Notes: generated by a model from the sequence alone, not told the origin. A stretch of DNA of 64,000 bases from Catenovulum sediminis (GCF_007289895.1 NZ_CP041660.1:1798001-1862000); one strand, 5' to 3'; shown: positions 9,330-17,699, counted from the stretch's first letter. Made by a program: numbers and translations.

Positions 9330-11171
9330 TTAATCTTCTAATTTGCTGCGATCGCGCACCGCACCTTTATCGGCACTGGTTGCAAACATAGCGAAAGTTT
9401 TCAACGCAAATGATACTTCACGCTGACGGTCAACTGGTTTCCAGCCTTTTTTATCTTGTTCAACCCGGCGAGTTGCAAGTTCTTCGGCATCTACTTTTAA
9501 ATCGATTGTACGATTTGGGATGTCGATGGCGATAATATCACCGTCTTTGACTAAACCGATTGTGCCGCCACTGGCTGCTTCAGGCGATACGTGACCGATT
9601 GACAAACCCGATGTCCCACCAGAAAAACGACCATCTGTGATGAGTGCACATTGCTTACCTAAACCTTTTGATTTTAAGAAGGTTGTTGGATATAACATTT
9701 CTTGCATGCCCGGACCACCTTTTGGTCCTTCGTAACGTATAACAACGACATCACCGGCTTTAACTTTGTCACCTAGAATACCTTCAACAGCATCTTCCTG
9801 ACTTTCAAAGACTACAGCAGGACCACTGAATTTAAGAATTTCTTCGTCGACACCGGCGGTTTTAACAATACAACCATCGATTGCGATATTCCCTTCTAAT
9901 ACCGCTAAACCACCGTCTTGGCTATAAGCATGTTCTTTGCTACGAATACAACCATTTTGGCGATCGTCATCCAGCGATGGCCAACGGCAATCTTGTGAGA
10001 AGGCTTTAGTTGTTCGAATACCGGCAGGTCCGGCAGAAAAGAAGGTTTTAACCGCTTCATCTTCAGTGACCATGATGTCCCATTTCGCCAGTACATCGGG
10101 TAGTTTGCCACCTAAAATGTGGTTTACATTACGGTTAATTAAACCGGCGCGGTCTAATTCTCCTAATAAGCCCATAACACCGCCGGCTCTGTGTACATCT
10201 TCCATATGATACTTTTGTGTAGCAGGCGCTACTTTACTCAAGTTAGGCACTCGGCGAGACATTTGATCGATGGCGTTCATGTCAAAATCAACTCCACCTT
10301 CCTGTGCTGCGGCTAGTAGGTGCAATACAGTGTTGGTTGAACCCCCCATTGCAATATCTAATGCCATTGCATTTTCAAACGCTTCGCGTGTTGCAATATT
10401 GCGCGGTAAAATAGAGTCATCATCTTCAAAGTAATACTGTTTACATAACTCAACAATACGGCTACCGGCTTGTTTAAATAAACGTTCGCGATCGGCATGT
10501 GTGGCTAATAATGAACCGTTACCCGGTAGTGATAATCCCAATGCTTCAGTTAAACAGTTCATTGAGTTCGCGGTAAACATACCAGAACATGAACCACATG
10601 TTGGGCAGGCAGAACGTTCTACTTCATCACTTTGTTCATCTGAAACGGTTGGATCAGCGCCTTGAATCATTGCATCGACTAAATCGAGTTTGATGATTTG
10701 ATCAGACAGTTTAGTTTTACCCGCTTCCATCGGGCCACCTGAAACAAAAACGACAGGAACATTCAGGCGCATCGCAGCCATTAACATACCTGGGGTGATC
10801 TTGTCACAGTTAGAAATACAAACAATTGCATCCGCACAGTGTGCGTTGACCATGTATTCAACTGAATCGGCAATTAAATCGCGTGATGGCAAGCTGTATA
10901 ACATACCACCGTGACCCATTGCGATACCGTCATCCACGGCAATAGTGTTAAATTCTTTGGCGACACCACCTGCGGCTTCGATACTACGAGCCACTAATTG
11001 GCCCATGTCTTTTAAATGTACATGACCCGGTACAAATTGGGTAAAAGAGTTGGCGACTGCAATAATCGGTTTGCTAAAATCTTCATCTTTCATGCCGGTC
11101 GCACGCCATAGTGCACGAGCACCCGCCATATTACGGCCTTGGGTTGTTGTTGCTGATCTAAGTTTTGGCAT
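9330..11171 (-). CDS. ilvD: Dihydroxy-acid dehydratase IlvD
   Basis: Iron-sulfur dehydratase making 2-oxoisovalerate and 2-oxo-3-methylvalerate. With the start chosen here it is 613 aa, close to the 616 aa of E. coli IlvD. The open frame extends 43 codons further upstream to 11300, but the family N-terminus is [19 protein letters not shown], and ATG at 11171 is preceded by GGAG at about 7 nt; the extension overlaps two hairpins and is rejected. Fe-S ligands are in [10 protein letters not shown] and [17 protein letters not shown]. The C-terminal [19 protein letters not shown] is typical. It lies between ilvE (222-bp gap with hairpins) and ilvA. Confidence 0.96.
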   Translation of the reverse strand: MPKLRSATTTQGRNMAGARALWRATGMKDEDFSKPIIAVANSFTQFVPGHVHLKDMGQLVARSIEAAGGVAKEFNTIAVDDGIAMGHGGMLYSLPSRDLIADSVEYMVNAHCADAIVCISNCDKITPGMLMAAMRLNVPVVFVSGGPMEAGKTKLSDQIIKLDLVDAMIQGADPTVSDEQSDEVERSACPTCGSCSGMFTANSMNCLTEALGLSLPGNGSLLATHADRERLFKQAGSRIVELCKQYYFEDDDSILPRNIATREAFENAMALDIAMGGSTNTVLHLLAAAQEGGVDFDMNAIDQMSRRVPNLSKVAPATQKYHMEDVHRAGGVMGLLGELDRAGLINRNVNHILGGKLPDVLAKWDIMVTEDEAVKTFFSAGPAGIRTTKAFSQDCRWPSLDDDRQNGCIRSKEHAYSQDGGLAVLEGNIAIDGCIVKTAGVDEEILKFSGPAVVFESQEDAVEGILGDKVKAGDVVVIRYEGPKGGPGMQEMLYPTTFLKSKGLGKQCALITDGRFSGGTSGLSIGHVSPEAASGGTIGLVKDGDIIAIDIPNRTIDLKVDAEELATRRVEQDKKGWKPVDRQREVSFALKTFAMFATSADKGAVRDRSKLED

Positions 11172-11195
11172 AATCGTCTCCAATTCTATGTCTTT

Positions 11196-11240
11196 TTTGC
11201 ATTTCTTTTGAAATGCAAAAGCAGGCGAGTGCCTGCTTTT
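11196..11240 (-). terminator. Two adjacent hairpins between ilvE and ilvD
   Basis: Reading on the minus strand, the first hairpin is AAAAGCAGGC-ACTC-GCCTGCTTTT (11217-11240; 10-bp stem, short T-run), followed by TTTGCATTTC-nnnn-GAAATGCAAA (11196-11219), overlapping by a few bases. The first resembles an intrinsic terminator inside the operon, the second lies just upstream of the ilvD ribosome-binding site. They may lower or retime ilvDA expression relative to ilvGME, or mark RNA processing. Function is inferred only from structure. Confidence 0.5.
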
Positions 11241-11393
11241 CTCAAATTTAATAATAATTAACGAGTCGCTAGAATTCTCTAGCTGTATTTTGAGGGACAC
11301 CTCTCATCTTTGTATAACTTAGACATGTCCTAACCTCGTTTGTTCTTGTACTAGCAATGTATTAGTAATGTATTAGTATTTAAACGCTTGCTA

Positions 11394-12323
11394 TTAATCG
11401 TTGATATAACTCAACCAGCCCCACTTATCTTCTGTAGTGCCATTAAATAAACCAAAATAGGCTTTTTGAATCGCTTCAGTGATTGGGCCACGCGTACCAT
11501 CACCTACTTTTATTTGGTCGACGCTGCGCACAGGTACAACTTCTGCTGCTGTACCACACATAAAGACTTCATCTGCTAAATATAAAGCTTCACGTGGCAT
11601 TGCTTGTTCATTAACTGTGTAGCCCATTTCTTTTGCAAGCGTCATAATTGTACTGCGTGTAATACCCGGCAATATGCCGCTGGTTAATGGTGGCGTGTTG
11701 ATAACTCCGTCACGAATAACAAATATGTTCTCACCTGCACCTTCTGAAATGCAACCATTGCTATCTAAGCCTATACCTTCTACATAACCATGACGTTTGG
11801 CTTCAGTGGTAATTAAGATAGAAGAAAGATAGTTACCGCCGGCCTTGGCGCCCGTTGGCATAGTATTAGGTGCAAGACGGTTCCAAGAAGTAATTGCCGC
11901 ATCTACACCTTGCTCTAAACTTTCTTCACCTAAATACGAACCCCAGTTTAATGCAATAATAGAGGTCTCTAATGGTACCTTAGGTGGATTTAAACCTAGG
12001 TTATGTGCACCCATAAAGGCAAACGGTCTTAAATAAGCGCTTTTTAAGTTGTTGTCTTTGACAATGTCTTTACAGCCTTGGTTAATCTCTTCCGCTGTAA
12101 ATGGAATTTCAAAGCGATATATTTTAGCGGAATCAAATAAACGACGCGTGTGTTCCTGCAAACGGAAAATTGCAGGCCCTTTTGGGGTGTCGTAACAACG
12201 TACGCCTTCAAACACAGAAGAACCATAATGAATTGCATGGCAAACAATATGCACAGTTGCTTCTTGCCATGGGATGATTTTGCCGTTGTACCAAATTAAT
12301 TCTGGAAAATTTGTATTGCTCAT
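11394..12323 (-). CDS. ilvE: Branched-chain-amino-acid aminotransferase IlvE
   Basis: Fold type IV PLP aminotransferase, 309 aa (E. coli 309), for the last step of Ile, Val and Leu synthesis. Motifs: VHYG-like HAIHYGSSVFEGVRCYDT near residues 30-50, the PLP-lysine region AGGNYLSS with upstream GAKAGG, EGAGENIFVIRDG and the C-terminal ADEVFMCGTAAEVVPVR. The start MSNTNFPELIWYNG gives the expected N-terminus. Third gene of ilvGMEDA, 16 bp after ilvM. Confidence 0.96.
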   Translation of the reverse strand: MSNTNFPELIWYNGKIIPWQEATVHIVCHAIHYGSSVFEGVRCYDTPKGPAIFRLQEHTRRLFDSAKIYRFEIPFTAEEINQGCKDIVKDNNLKSAYLRPFAFMGAHNLGLNPPKVPLETSIIALNWGSYLGEESLEQGVDAAITSWNRLAPNTMPTGAKAGGNYLSSILITTEAKRHGYVEGIGLDSNGCISEGAGENIFVIRDGVINTPPLTSGILPGITRSTIMTLAKEMGYTVNEQAMPREALYLADEVFMCGTAAEVVPVRSVDQIKVGDGTRGPITEAIQKAYFGLFNGTTEDKWGWLSYIND

Positions 12324-12339
12324 TATTCGTTATCCTGAG

Positions 12340-12609
12340 TTATGCGTTCATTGCTACGGCTGATTCGTTCATGCCTTGAGTTTGACAGAGCTCTAGCTGC
12401 GAAACATCGTATAATTTTTTAAGTTGATTCTCTAAATTGCTAATCGGGCGTTCACCGCTTACCGTTAACTTGATAGAAAGCGTATTGCTTGTTGTGCAAT
12501 TATTCATTTCGACGCTGTTTAAAGCAAAACCACGATGGCGGACGACGCGTAACACACGTTCCATAACTTCTGGTCGAGACTGAGCGGTTAAATTGATAGT
12601 GTGTGTCAT
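12340..12609 (-). CDS. ilvM: Acetolactate synthase II small subunit IlvM
   Basis: Regulatory ACT-domain subunit (89 aa, E. coli 87) that partners with IlvG. One ACT fold is visible: [22 protein letters not shown], then [29 protein letters not shown]. It overlaps the ilvG stop by 4 bp (ATGA arrangement), consistent with translational coupling and stoichiometric synthesis. Confidence 0.92.
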   Translation of the reverse strand: MTHTINLTAQSRPEVMERVLRVVRHRGFALNSVEMNNCTTSNTLSIKLTVSGERPISNLENQLKKLYDVSQLELCQTQGMNESAVAMNA

Positions 12610-14255
12610 GTGTTGTTACCCTCCAACATATCGTCGTTTGCTTTACCCGGCGGCACTAATGGCCATACATTTTCTTTGTCGTCAATTTGTACATGTAACA
12701 GGAAAGGACCGTCACTGTTAATCATGGTTTGCAGTGCGTTATCGACCTGATCTGCTTTATCTATAGACAAAGCTGGAATATCAAATGCTTTGGCTAAGGT
12801 TACAAAATCTGGATTATCGCTTAAATTTGTCTCAGAGTAACGCTCTTCAAAAAATAATTCTTGCCATTGTTTAACCATGCCTAATCGCTGGTTGTCTAAC
12901 AGAACAATTTTAACCGGCAAATTAAAGCGTTTAATGGTACCTAGTTCTTGAACATTCATCATAAAAGAACCGTCACCAGACACCACCACAGATACACTGT
13001 CAGGTCGAGCAACCTGAGCACCAATGGCGACTGGCAAACCAAATCCCATGGTACCTGCACCACCGCTGGATAAGTGATTACGTGGTGAGGTAAATAACAT
13101 ATGCTGTGCGACCCACATTTGATGCTGGCCTACATCACAACTGACCACATGATCGTGCGGTAAAGTTTTACTCAGTTGATTTAATAACCGCGGTGCATAA
13201 ATTTGTTCACCCGGATAATCATAACGCCATGCGTATTCTGCAATTAATCCACTGGCGCGCGCTAACCACTCCGGCGTATGCGGCGCAACTTTTAACTCGG
13301 GCAATAATTTTTTAAAGTTCGCTAAAATAGACACATCTGCTTTACGTAATTTGCTAATTTCTGCCGGATCAATGTCTAAATGAATGACTTTAGCATGTGG
13401 TGCAAAAGTATCTAGTTTACCTGTTACCCTGTCATCAAAACGTGCACCGGTACAAATTAACAAATCACATTCTTGTACTGCAAGGTTTGCCGCTTGATTA
13501 CCGTGCATACCAACAAACCCCAAATTGTAAGGGTATTCAGTGGGCACTGTACCTAACGCTTTTAAGGTGGAAATCGCTGGAATTTGTGTATATTCCAGTA
13601 AGTCCTGCATTTCGTTGATGGCATCTGCTGCGCCAACGCCGCCACCAACATAAAATAACGGTTTTTGCGCCGCACCAATCATATCGCGGGCTTGCGCAAT
13701 GTCATCTTGTGAAGGGGTTGGAAATTCCCGCTGCGCAATAGGGTAAGGTTCAAAGTCGACACTGCCAATTTGGATATCTTTAGGAATATCAACCAATACA
13801 GGGCCGGGACGACCTGATTGTGCCAATTCAAAAGCTTGGTGTAACACATCGGCTAATTCATCTAAACTTTGTACTAAAAAGCTATGTTTGGTGATAGACA
13901 GCGACATACCTAATACGTCCATTTCCTGAAACGCATCAGTGCCGATCAGACTGCTGAAAACCTGACCAGTGATAGCAACAACGGGTACAGAATCCATCAT
14001 TGCATCGGCTAAGCCTGTGACTAAATTTGTCGCCCCAGGGCCTGATGTTGCCATACAAACACCGACTGTGCCGGTTGAGCGTGCATAGCCAATCGCTGAG
14101 AAGGCGGCGCCTTGTTCATGGCGACATAAAAAATGCTGCACGTCTGAATCGTAGAGCGCATCGTAGATTGGCATAATGGCTCCACCCGGATAACCAAAAA
14201 TATGTTTAATGCCATGCTGTTGTAAAACTTTTAAAACCAGTTCAGCGCCGGTCAT
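12606..14255 (-). CDS. ilvG: Acetolactate synthase II large subunit IlvG
   Basis: ThDP- and FAD-dependent acetohydroxyacid synthase catalytic subunit, 549 aa, full length with no frameshift (unlike E. coli K-12 ilvG). Visible are the N-terminal ThDP glutamate region ([24 protein letters not shown]), the central FAD-binding domain ([11 protein letters not shown]) and the C-terminal ThDP motif starting [12 protein letters not shown] with [16 protein letters not shown]. First structural gene of the operon, preceded by the ilvL leader and attenuator, so it is expected to respond to charged branched-chain tRNAs. Confidence 0.96.
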   Translation of the reverse strand: MTGAELVLKVLQQHGIKHIFGYPGGAIMPIYDALYDSDVQHFLCRHEQGAAFSAIGYARSTGTVGVCMATSGPGATNLVTGLADAMMDSVPVVAITGQVFSSLIGTDAFQEMDVLGMSLSITKHSFLVQSLDELADVLHQAFELAQSGRPGPVLVDIPKDIQIGSVDFEPYPIAQREFPTPSQDDIAQARDMIGAAQKPLFYVGGGVGAADAINEMQDLLEYTQIPAISTLKALGTVPTEYPYNLGFVGMHGNQAANLAVQECDLLICTGARFDDRVTGKLDTFAPHAKVIHLDIDPAEISKLRKADVSILANFKKLLPELKVAPHTPEWLARASGLIAEYAWRYDYPGEQIYAPRLLNQLSKTLPHDHVVSCDVGQHQMWVAQHMLFTSPRNHLSSGGAGTMGFGLPVAIGAQVARPDSVSVVVSGDGSFMMNVQELGTIKRFNLPVKIVLLDNQRLGMVKQWQELFFEERYSETNLSDNPDFVTLAKAFDIPALSIDKADQVDNALQTMINSDGPFLLHVQIDDKENVWPLVPPGKANDDMLEGNNT

Positions 14256-14290
14256 AACTTACCCTTTATCTGTCGTTTATGACTTAAAAC

Positions 14291-14322
14291 AAAAAACCCC
14301 CGAATCTTGCGACGCGGGGGTT
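14291..14322 (-). terminator. ilv attenuator terminator
   Basis: On the minus strand an 8-bp stem AACCCCCG / CGGGGGTT with a 12-nt loop is followed directly by a T-run, a textbook intrinsic terminator, placed between ilvL and ilvG. The 5' arm contains CCCCGCG, which is complementary to CGCGGGG inside the ilvL coding region (14362-14368), giving a mutually exclusive antiterminator pairing. Confidence 0.85.
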
Positions 14323-14345
14323 GTGTTTAGCCAGTTTTATTATAA

Positions 14346-14429
14346 TTAAACCGAGCCATCTCCCCGCGATGAAGTGAGTAGCACCACCACGCTGACGACA
14401 ACTAATTCAATTATAATACGGAAATTCAT
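14346..14429 (-). CDS. ilvL: ilv operon leader peptide IlvL
   Basis: A 27-codon ORF, too short for routine calling. The peptide opens MNFRIIIELVVVSVVVLL and ends TSSRGDGSV, so 13 of residues 5-18 except Glu8 and Ser13 are Ile, Leu or Val, the regulatory amino acids of this operon. The E. coli IlvL core (ISLVVISVVVIII) has the same logic and a similar VVxSVVV run. It is followed by an intrinsic terminator and then ilvG, as expected for ribosome-mediated attenuation. The Shine-Dalgarno is weak (AAG about 2 nt and AGG about 12 nt upstream). Confidence 0.85.
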   Translation of the reverse strand: MNFRIIIELVVVSVVVLLTSSRGDGSV

Positions 14430-14474
14430 CTTAAATTCGGACCTGCAAAAAGTTAATTTGCTTCAGAGGGTGTA

Positions 14475-14503
14475 TAAATAGCATACAATCGGCTATGAGA
14501 CAA
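14475..14503 (-). promoter_or_regulatory. Candidate ilvLGMEDA promoter
   Basis: On the minus strand TTGTCT is followed after 17 nt by TATTTA, about 45 nt upstream of the ilvL start codon, an acceptable sigma-70 promoter. The rest of 14504-14808 holds no recognisable gene; it is AT-rich spacer between the ilv operon and the accessory island. Confidence 0.45.
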
Positions 14504-14751
14504 GGATTAATCTGGCTTTGCTGGTTTTTTGTACCATCATTTTAAAAATGTTAAACGCCTTATTCTCTTTTTTATTGAAACCCAATTGATCTATAAGAAG
14601 CACTCAACAACTATAATAGCAATTTGGCCGAGTTGAAAATTGTTATGATTGTAATTTATCTCACTTCCATCGAACGATCCCGCGATTTTTACCAAATCAC
14701 CACCATCTTTAAACTTATGATTATTATCAATAGTTTTGCAAAAACAGGCAT

Positions 14752-14778
14752 AAAAAAGTCTCAACTGGCGAGGCTTTA
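14752..14778 (-). terminator. Probable intrinsic terminator after the 129-aa membrane protein gene
   Basis: Minus-strand stem AAAGCCTC / GAGACTTT (one mismatch) with a 7-nt loop and a TTTTTT run, about 30 bp after the stop codon of the gene at 14809-15198. Confidence 0.5.
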
Positions 14779-14808
14779 TGTTTTAGCTATTCAGCCCTGA
14801 AAGAGACC

Positions 14809-15198
14809 TTAATCGCCACTTGCATTGTTAATTGAACGTTCCACCTTAATAGCCGTCCGAATAAAATAAACAAACAGGATTCCACCAACAAAAGAACTTA
14901 AACATAATAGTGCCATATAAAATTGAAGATTATCTATATGTGTTTTGGAGACATCAAGTACATCAATTAAGGACTCAATTCGCATTATCGCTACAGAACC
15001 ATCATCTTTATATCCCAACATCTTAAATAAAGCTTTGTCTTGCTCTATTTCCTCGGGATTAGATAATTTGTACAAATGTTCTAAAATTTCTTTGCTTTGA
15101 ATATATACTTTAAATGCTAATAAAGAACAAAACAAAACTGAAGATAAAGCCAAAAAGCATATAACATTCGTATTCTTATCTTTAAACCCAATCTTCAT
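14809..15198 (-). CDS. Hypothetical membrane protein with two transmembrane segments
   Basis: 129 aa, not recognised. A transmembrane helix at about 12-32 (FLALSSVLFCSLLAFKVY) and another at about 92-113 (FYMALLCLSSFVGGILFVYF) flank a polar, partly helical loop of about 60 residues, so the loop is probably periplasmic. The start is well supported by AGGAGG a few bases upstream, which directly follows the stop of a truncated IS66-type orf. It sits alone between the ilv operon and transposon remnants, and its terminator-like hairpin follows at once. It may be cargo of the island; no function can be proposed. Confidence 0.6.
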   Translation of the reverse strand: MKIGFKDKNTNVICFLALSSVLFCSLLAFKVYIQSKEILEHLYKLSNPEEIEQDKALFKMLGYKDDGSVAIMRIESLIDVLDVSKTHIDNLQFYMALLCLSSFVGGILFVYFIRTAIKVERSINNASGD

Positions 15199-15207
15199 TA
15201 GTCCTCC

Positions 15208-15351
15208 TTATTGCGAATAGTGTTGTGCCCTAATCAGTTCAAACCATTGTTCTCGAGTACGTTGTGGCATATCTAATCTCCAAAATAAATTGAGCGATTA
15301 GATTAGTTCGGTTGTAAACTGATTAAAATGTGTGGTTTAGCCGACGGTTAC
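15208..15351 (-). mobile_element. Remnant of an IS66-like element (left end and start of orf1)
   Basis: A 20-codon ORF with a good ribosome site (GGAG), starting at 15270 and reading MPQRTREQWFELIRAQHYSQ, resembles the N-terminus of the small IS66-family accessory protein TnpA (xxRTREQWxxLI...). About 70 bp upstream, at 15341-15351, the minus strand reads GTAACCGTCGG, similar to IS66-family terminal repeats, which start GTAAGCG. The rest of the element is absent; the stop codon is followed immediately by the ribosome site of the 129-aa membrane protein. The assignment is from memory of the family and rests on few residues. Confidence 0.45.
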
Positions 15352-15370
15352 GTTATTTTCGTAAACAACA
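15350..15370 (+). repeat. 21-bp direct repeat, copy 1
   Basis: Identical over 21 bp (ACGTTATTTTC...AACAACA) with 17665-17685. The site is itself an imperfect palindrome (GTTATTTTC / GTAAACAAC). The two copies bracket the IS3 element, the putative immunity gene and the orphan Rhs tip. Confidence 0.7.
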
Positions 15371-15376
15371 CAAACG

Positions 15377-15399
15377 AAAAGCCAGCAGCGCTGGCTTTT
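15377..15399. terminator. Bidirectional terminator-like hairpin
   Basis: AAAAGCCAGC-AGC-GCTGGCTTTT, a perfect 10-bp stem with A and T runs on both sides, so it can act on either strand. It lies between the IS3 element and the IS66 remnant. Confidence 0.6.
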
Positions 15400-15486
15400 G
15401 GTATCAACATCTTAATAAACTAATTTTAGTGCCACTATAAATTTAAAAGATCAAACTGATCTGATCCGCTAACTCTGGACACTTAA

Positions 15487-16338
15487 CTAAGCATTATTTT
15501 TCAATTCAAAATTCTCTGGGCTTAAATAGCCGAGTGAACTATGCCTTCTTGTTTTGTTATAATCAACTTCAATGTACTCAAAAACAGCTTGTTTCATGGT
15601 TTCGCGGTCCATGATTGGCTCGTACTGAATAGCTTCAACCTTCAGTGAATGGAAGAAACTCTCTGCACAAGCGTTGTCCCAGCAGCAAGCTTTGCGGCTC
15701 ATGCTTTGGATAAGCTGATGTTTTTTAATCAGATCTCGATACGCATGAGAACAATACTGGCTGCCCCTATCACTATGAACGATTACTTTTTTTGGAAAAC
15801 CACGACGATACAGCGCCATAGTCAACGCGTCACAAGCCAACTGAGCCGTCATTCGATTACTCATCGACCAGCCAATGACAGTACGTGAATACAAATCGAT
15901 AATCACTGCCAGATATAGCCAGCCTTCACTTGTCATCAGATAGGTGATATCACCGACCCATTTTTGGTTAGGGCCTGTGGCATCGAAGTTCTGCTCCAAC
16001 AGGTTTGGCGCTACAGGAAGCTGGTGATCGCTGTCAGTGGTTGTCTTGAATTTACGTGCTGCTTTTGCCACTAAATTTTGTCTACTCATGCTGTTCATAA
16101 TCGTTTTTAAATCTGCGTAATTCCCATCTTCCGCGAGGTCGACTTGAATACGTCGAGCGCCCGAGCGTTCTTTGCTCTGGACAAAAAGAGCTTTGATTTG
16201 CTCATCACGGCTTTGCTGTTTGAGTAATCGCGCACTCGGCTCTTTGCTTGACTTTCGCCACGCATAATACCCACTTCGCGTCACACCAAGCACAGTCGCC
16301 ATTGACTTTAGGCGAAACTGGTGCTGATGTTCTAGCAT
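15487..16338 (-). CDS. IS3-family transposase OrfB (integrase catalytic domain)
   Basis: 283 aa as read from the first ATG. HTH_21-type segment (about residues 40-90), then an rve integrase core with the DDE triad: Asp in KWVGDITYL, Asp in VIVHSDRGSQY, Glu in CAESFFHSLKVE. C-terminal YNKTRRHSSLGYLSPENFE is typical. In this family OrfB is normally made as an OrfAB fusion by -1 frameshifting; the orfB frame is open upstream of the ATG back to the slippery site in orfA, consistent with that. Confidence 0.93.
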   Translation of the reverse strand: MLEHQHQFRLKSMATVLGVTRSGYYAWRKSSKEPSARLLKQQSRDEQIKALFVQSKERSGARRIQVDLAEDGNYADLKTIMNSMSRQNLVAKAARKFKTTTDSDHQLPVAPNLLEQNFDATGPNQKWVGDITYLMTSEGWLYLAVIIDLYSRTVIGWSMSNRMTAQLACDALTMALYRRGFPKKVIVHSDRGSQYCSHAYRDLIKKHQLIQSMSRKACCWDNACAESFFHSLKVEAIQYEPIMDRETMKQAVFEYIEVDYNKTRRHSSLGYLSPENFELKNNA

Positions 16339-16352
16339 AAATTCGAATCGGC

Positions 16353-16643
16353 TTATTTTTGATTCTTCGCGAAGTAGGTGGCCGCCTTTTTTAGGATGGC
16401 TAAATCCTCGGCTTGATCAGCCAATTGGCGTTTTAACTTAGCAACTTCAGCTGCAAGCTCGGATTCGCGTTGGCTTATTGTGGACTTTTTCACAGTGGCA
16501 GTTCGCCAGCTATAGAGTTGCGATTCATAGATTTTAAGTTGCCTAGCCGCTTCAGCAACACCAACTCGTTCGGCTAGTTTCAGGGCTTCTGCTTTAAATT
16601 CAGCGGTGTAAGTCTTGCGGATCTTTTTAGTTGTCATATTCAC
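16353..16643 (-). CDS. IS3-family transposase OrfA (HTH)
   Basis: 96 aa. An N-terminal helix-turn-helix (KTYTAEFKAEALKLAE, VAEAARQLKIYESQLYSWR) is followed by a leucine-zipper-like coiled coil (ELAAEVAKLKRQLADQAEDL) and ends ILKKAATYFAKNQK. Its 3' end contains the frameshift heptamer. It binds the element's ends and regulates transposition; no defects are visible. Confidence 0.92.
   Translation of the reverse strand: MNMTTKKIRKTYTAEFKAEALKLAERVGVAEAARQLKIYESQLYSWRTATVKKSTISQRESELAAEVAKLKRQLADQAEDLAILKKAATYFAKNQK
16386..16392 (-). promoter_or_regulatory. Programmed -1 frameshift heptamer AAAAAAG
   Basis: The minus strand reads CTA AAA AAG in the orfA frame. A -1 slip at A-AAA-AAG enters the orfB frame, which is open from there (GGHLLREESKISRFEF before the orfB Met). 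This is the classical IS3-family site for OrfAB production. Confidence 0.75.
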
Positions 16644-16707
16644 CTCGTTAAGTCATTTTACTCACTTAGCGTGGTGTCCAAAAGTATTGGATCAGATCAA
16701 ACTGACA

Positions 16708-16968
16708 CTAATCGAAATAGCAGAATTTTCCGTGTTCGATTGCGTAAACCTCAGATGTTTTAATCTGCAATACCTTTTTATTACTATCGTAATTATTATC
16801 GTAGCAATTTGGCATATGCTCTTTCATTTTCAAGAAAGCATCATAAGAAGCGTTCAATTTACCAACGGATAGCCCTTGTTCGTAATACGATTTTTTTGTC
16901 ACAAAATAAGTAATTGATGATGCAGCAAGTAGCAATATCCCAAAAACTAACAATTTAATTAGTTGCAT
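16708..16968 (-). CDS. Putative immunity protein to the orphan Rhs tip
   Basis: 86 aa using ATG at 16968, which has AGGAGG at a proper distance; a GTG six bases upstream lies within that ribosome site and is rejected. N-terminal transmembrane helix ([21 protein letters not shown]), then a polar domain of about 60 residues with two Cys ([17 protein letters not shown]), so probably inner-membrane anchored and facing the periplasm. It overlaps the 3' end of the Rhs-tip ORF by 10 bp. Small size, tight coupling and membrane anchoring in the compartment where a peptidoglycan-targeting toxin would act suggest immunity. The protein family itself is not recognised. Confidence 0.55.
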   Translation of the reverse strand: MQLIKLLVFGILLLAASSITYFVTKKSYYEQGLSVGKLNASYDAFLKMKEHMPNCYDNNYDSNKKVLQIKTSEVYAIEHGKFCYFD

Positions 16969-17663
16969 GAACACCTCCTAATAACAGAGTTCTGACCCTG
17001 CCTGAATCCCCAATCGTTTTCAACAAGACCAGATGGTGAAGCAGAAATGGTCGTGCTTGAGCTTGTTGCAATTCCGACATGACCACCAAATGCAACGAGG
17101 TCTCCCACTTGAGCTGGGCCACTAACCACAGGCCAACCTGAAAGGGCATAGCTCTGATCAGATAGACTTTGTGCTCCTGGAGGGAAACGTCCGAATAAGG
17201 CTGACAACCAGCTACCACCAACATTTGGCAACTTATAACCAGATGACTCATATGAAGTATCTGCATACAGGTTACATTTATAAGTTCCTTTCCCAAAAGA
17301 ACTATTAACATCGCTGCGATCTGCGCTCTTACTCCAGTCTCTGCTATCATTTCGAGCATTGCTTAATAAAGTGCTTGGTAAGCCACATGGGCATAAGCCA
17401 CTTGGGTCTATGAAACTTATCGGATTCCCCCCAACATAAGCATACGTATTTATCCCACCAGCCAACCCAATTGGGTCACTGGTGATATATCGTCCCGTTT
17501 CTGCGTCGTAATATCGATTGATGTTGTACCAAAGGCCACTTTCTTTATCATAATACTGGCCCGGAAAACCAATATTAAACTCACCAATACTACTAAATGC
17601 CACGCTGCGGTCAAAAGCATTCAATTTGGCGCGCCACACAATATTTTCCTTGGCAAAAAGCAT
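16959..17663 (-). CDS. Orphan Rhs C-terminal tip with CHAP/NlpC-like domain (5'-truncated Rhs fragment)
   Basis: 234 codons. The first about 75 residues copy the end of an Rhs core ([39 protein letters not shown], then the junction [13 protein letters not shown]). After DPSGL comes a unique tip of about 150 residues with [15 protein letters not shown] (candidate catalytic Cys), a [16 protein letters not shown] segment (candidate catalytic His) and [10 protein letters not shown], the pattern of CHAP/NlpC-P60 amidase-peptidases that cut peptidoglycan. There is no ribosome site before the ATG and no Rhs N-terminus, so it is probably a silent tip cassette, activated only by recombination with the full-length rhs at 18400-22842, whose core it matches almost exactly in DNA. 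Confidence 0.7.
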   Translation of the reverse strand: MLFAKENIVWRAKLNAFDRSVAFSSIGEFNIGFPGQYYDKESGLWYNINRYYDAETGRYITSDPIGLAGGINTYAYVGGNPISFIDPSGLCPCGLPSTLLSNARNDSRDWSKSADRSDVNSSFGKGTYKCNLYADTSYESSGYKLPNVGGSWLSALFGRFPPGAQSLSDQSYALSGWPVVSGPAQVGDLVAFGGHVGIATSSSTTISASPSGLVENDWGFRQGQNSVIRRCSCN

Positions 17664-17664
17664 G

Positions 17665-17685
17665 ACGTTATTTTCGTAAACAACA
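17665..17685 (+). repeat. 21-bp direct repeat, copy 2
   Basis: Second copy of the 21-bp sequence at 15350-15370, located just upstream (minus-strand sense) of the orphan Rhs fragment. See copy 1. Confidence 0.7.
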
Positions 17686-17699
17686 AAATAATTTGACCA

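Larger units (their letters stand above)
15457..16699 (-). mobile_element. IS3-family insertion sequence, apparently complete
   Basis: 1243 bp bounded by imperfect inverted repeats. The left end reads TGATCTGATCC then TGGACAC after 8 nt; the right end, reverse-complemented, reads the same with the same spacing. The ends are TG...CA as in IS3, and a 3-bp target duplication AAC is visible (15454-15456 and 16700-16702). It carries orfA and orfB with an intact DDE motif and a slippery site, so it may still be active. It lies 5 bp or so beyond the stop of the 86-aa putative immunity gene, leaving that gene intact. Confidence 0.88.

Noticed and set aside
11172-11300. 43-codon N-terminal extension of ilvD
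   Set aside because: The family N-terminus is at MPKLRS with a good ribosome site; the extension reads through hairpins.
15449-16705. 11-bp direct repeat GATCAAACTGA flanking the IS3 element as a target duplication
   Set aside because: Too long for IS3; most of it is explained by the inverted-repeat ends (TGATC) plus the 3-bp AAC duplication.
16955-17359. 134-codon ORF overlapping the Rhs tip on the same strand
   Set aside because: Different frame inside the tip region; no ribosome site and no sensible domains, whereas the tip frame has clear Rhs and CHAP-like motifs.
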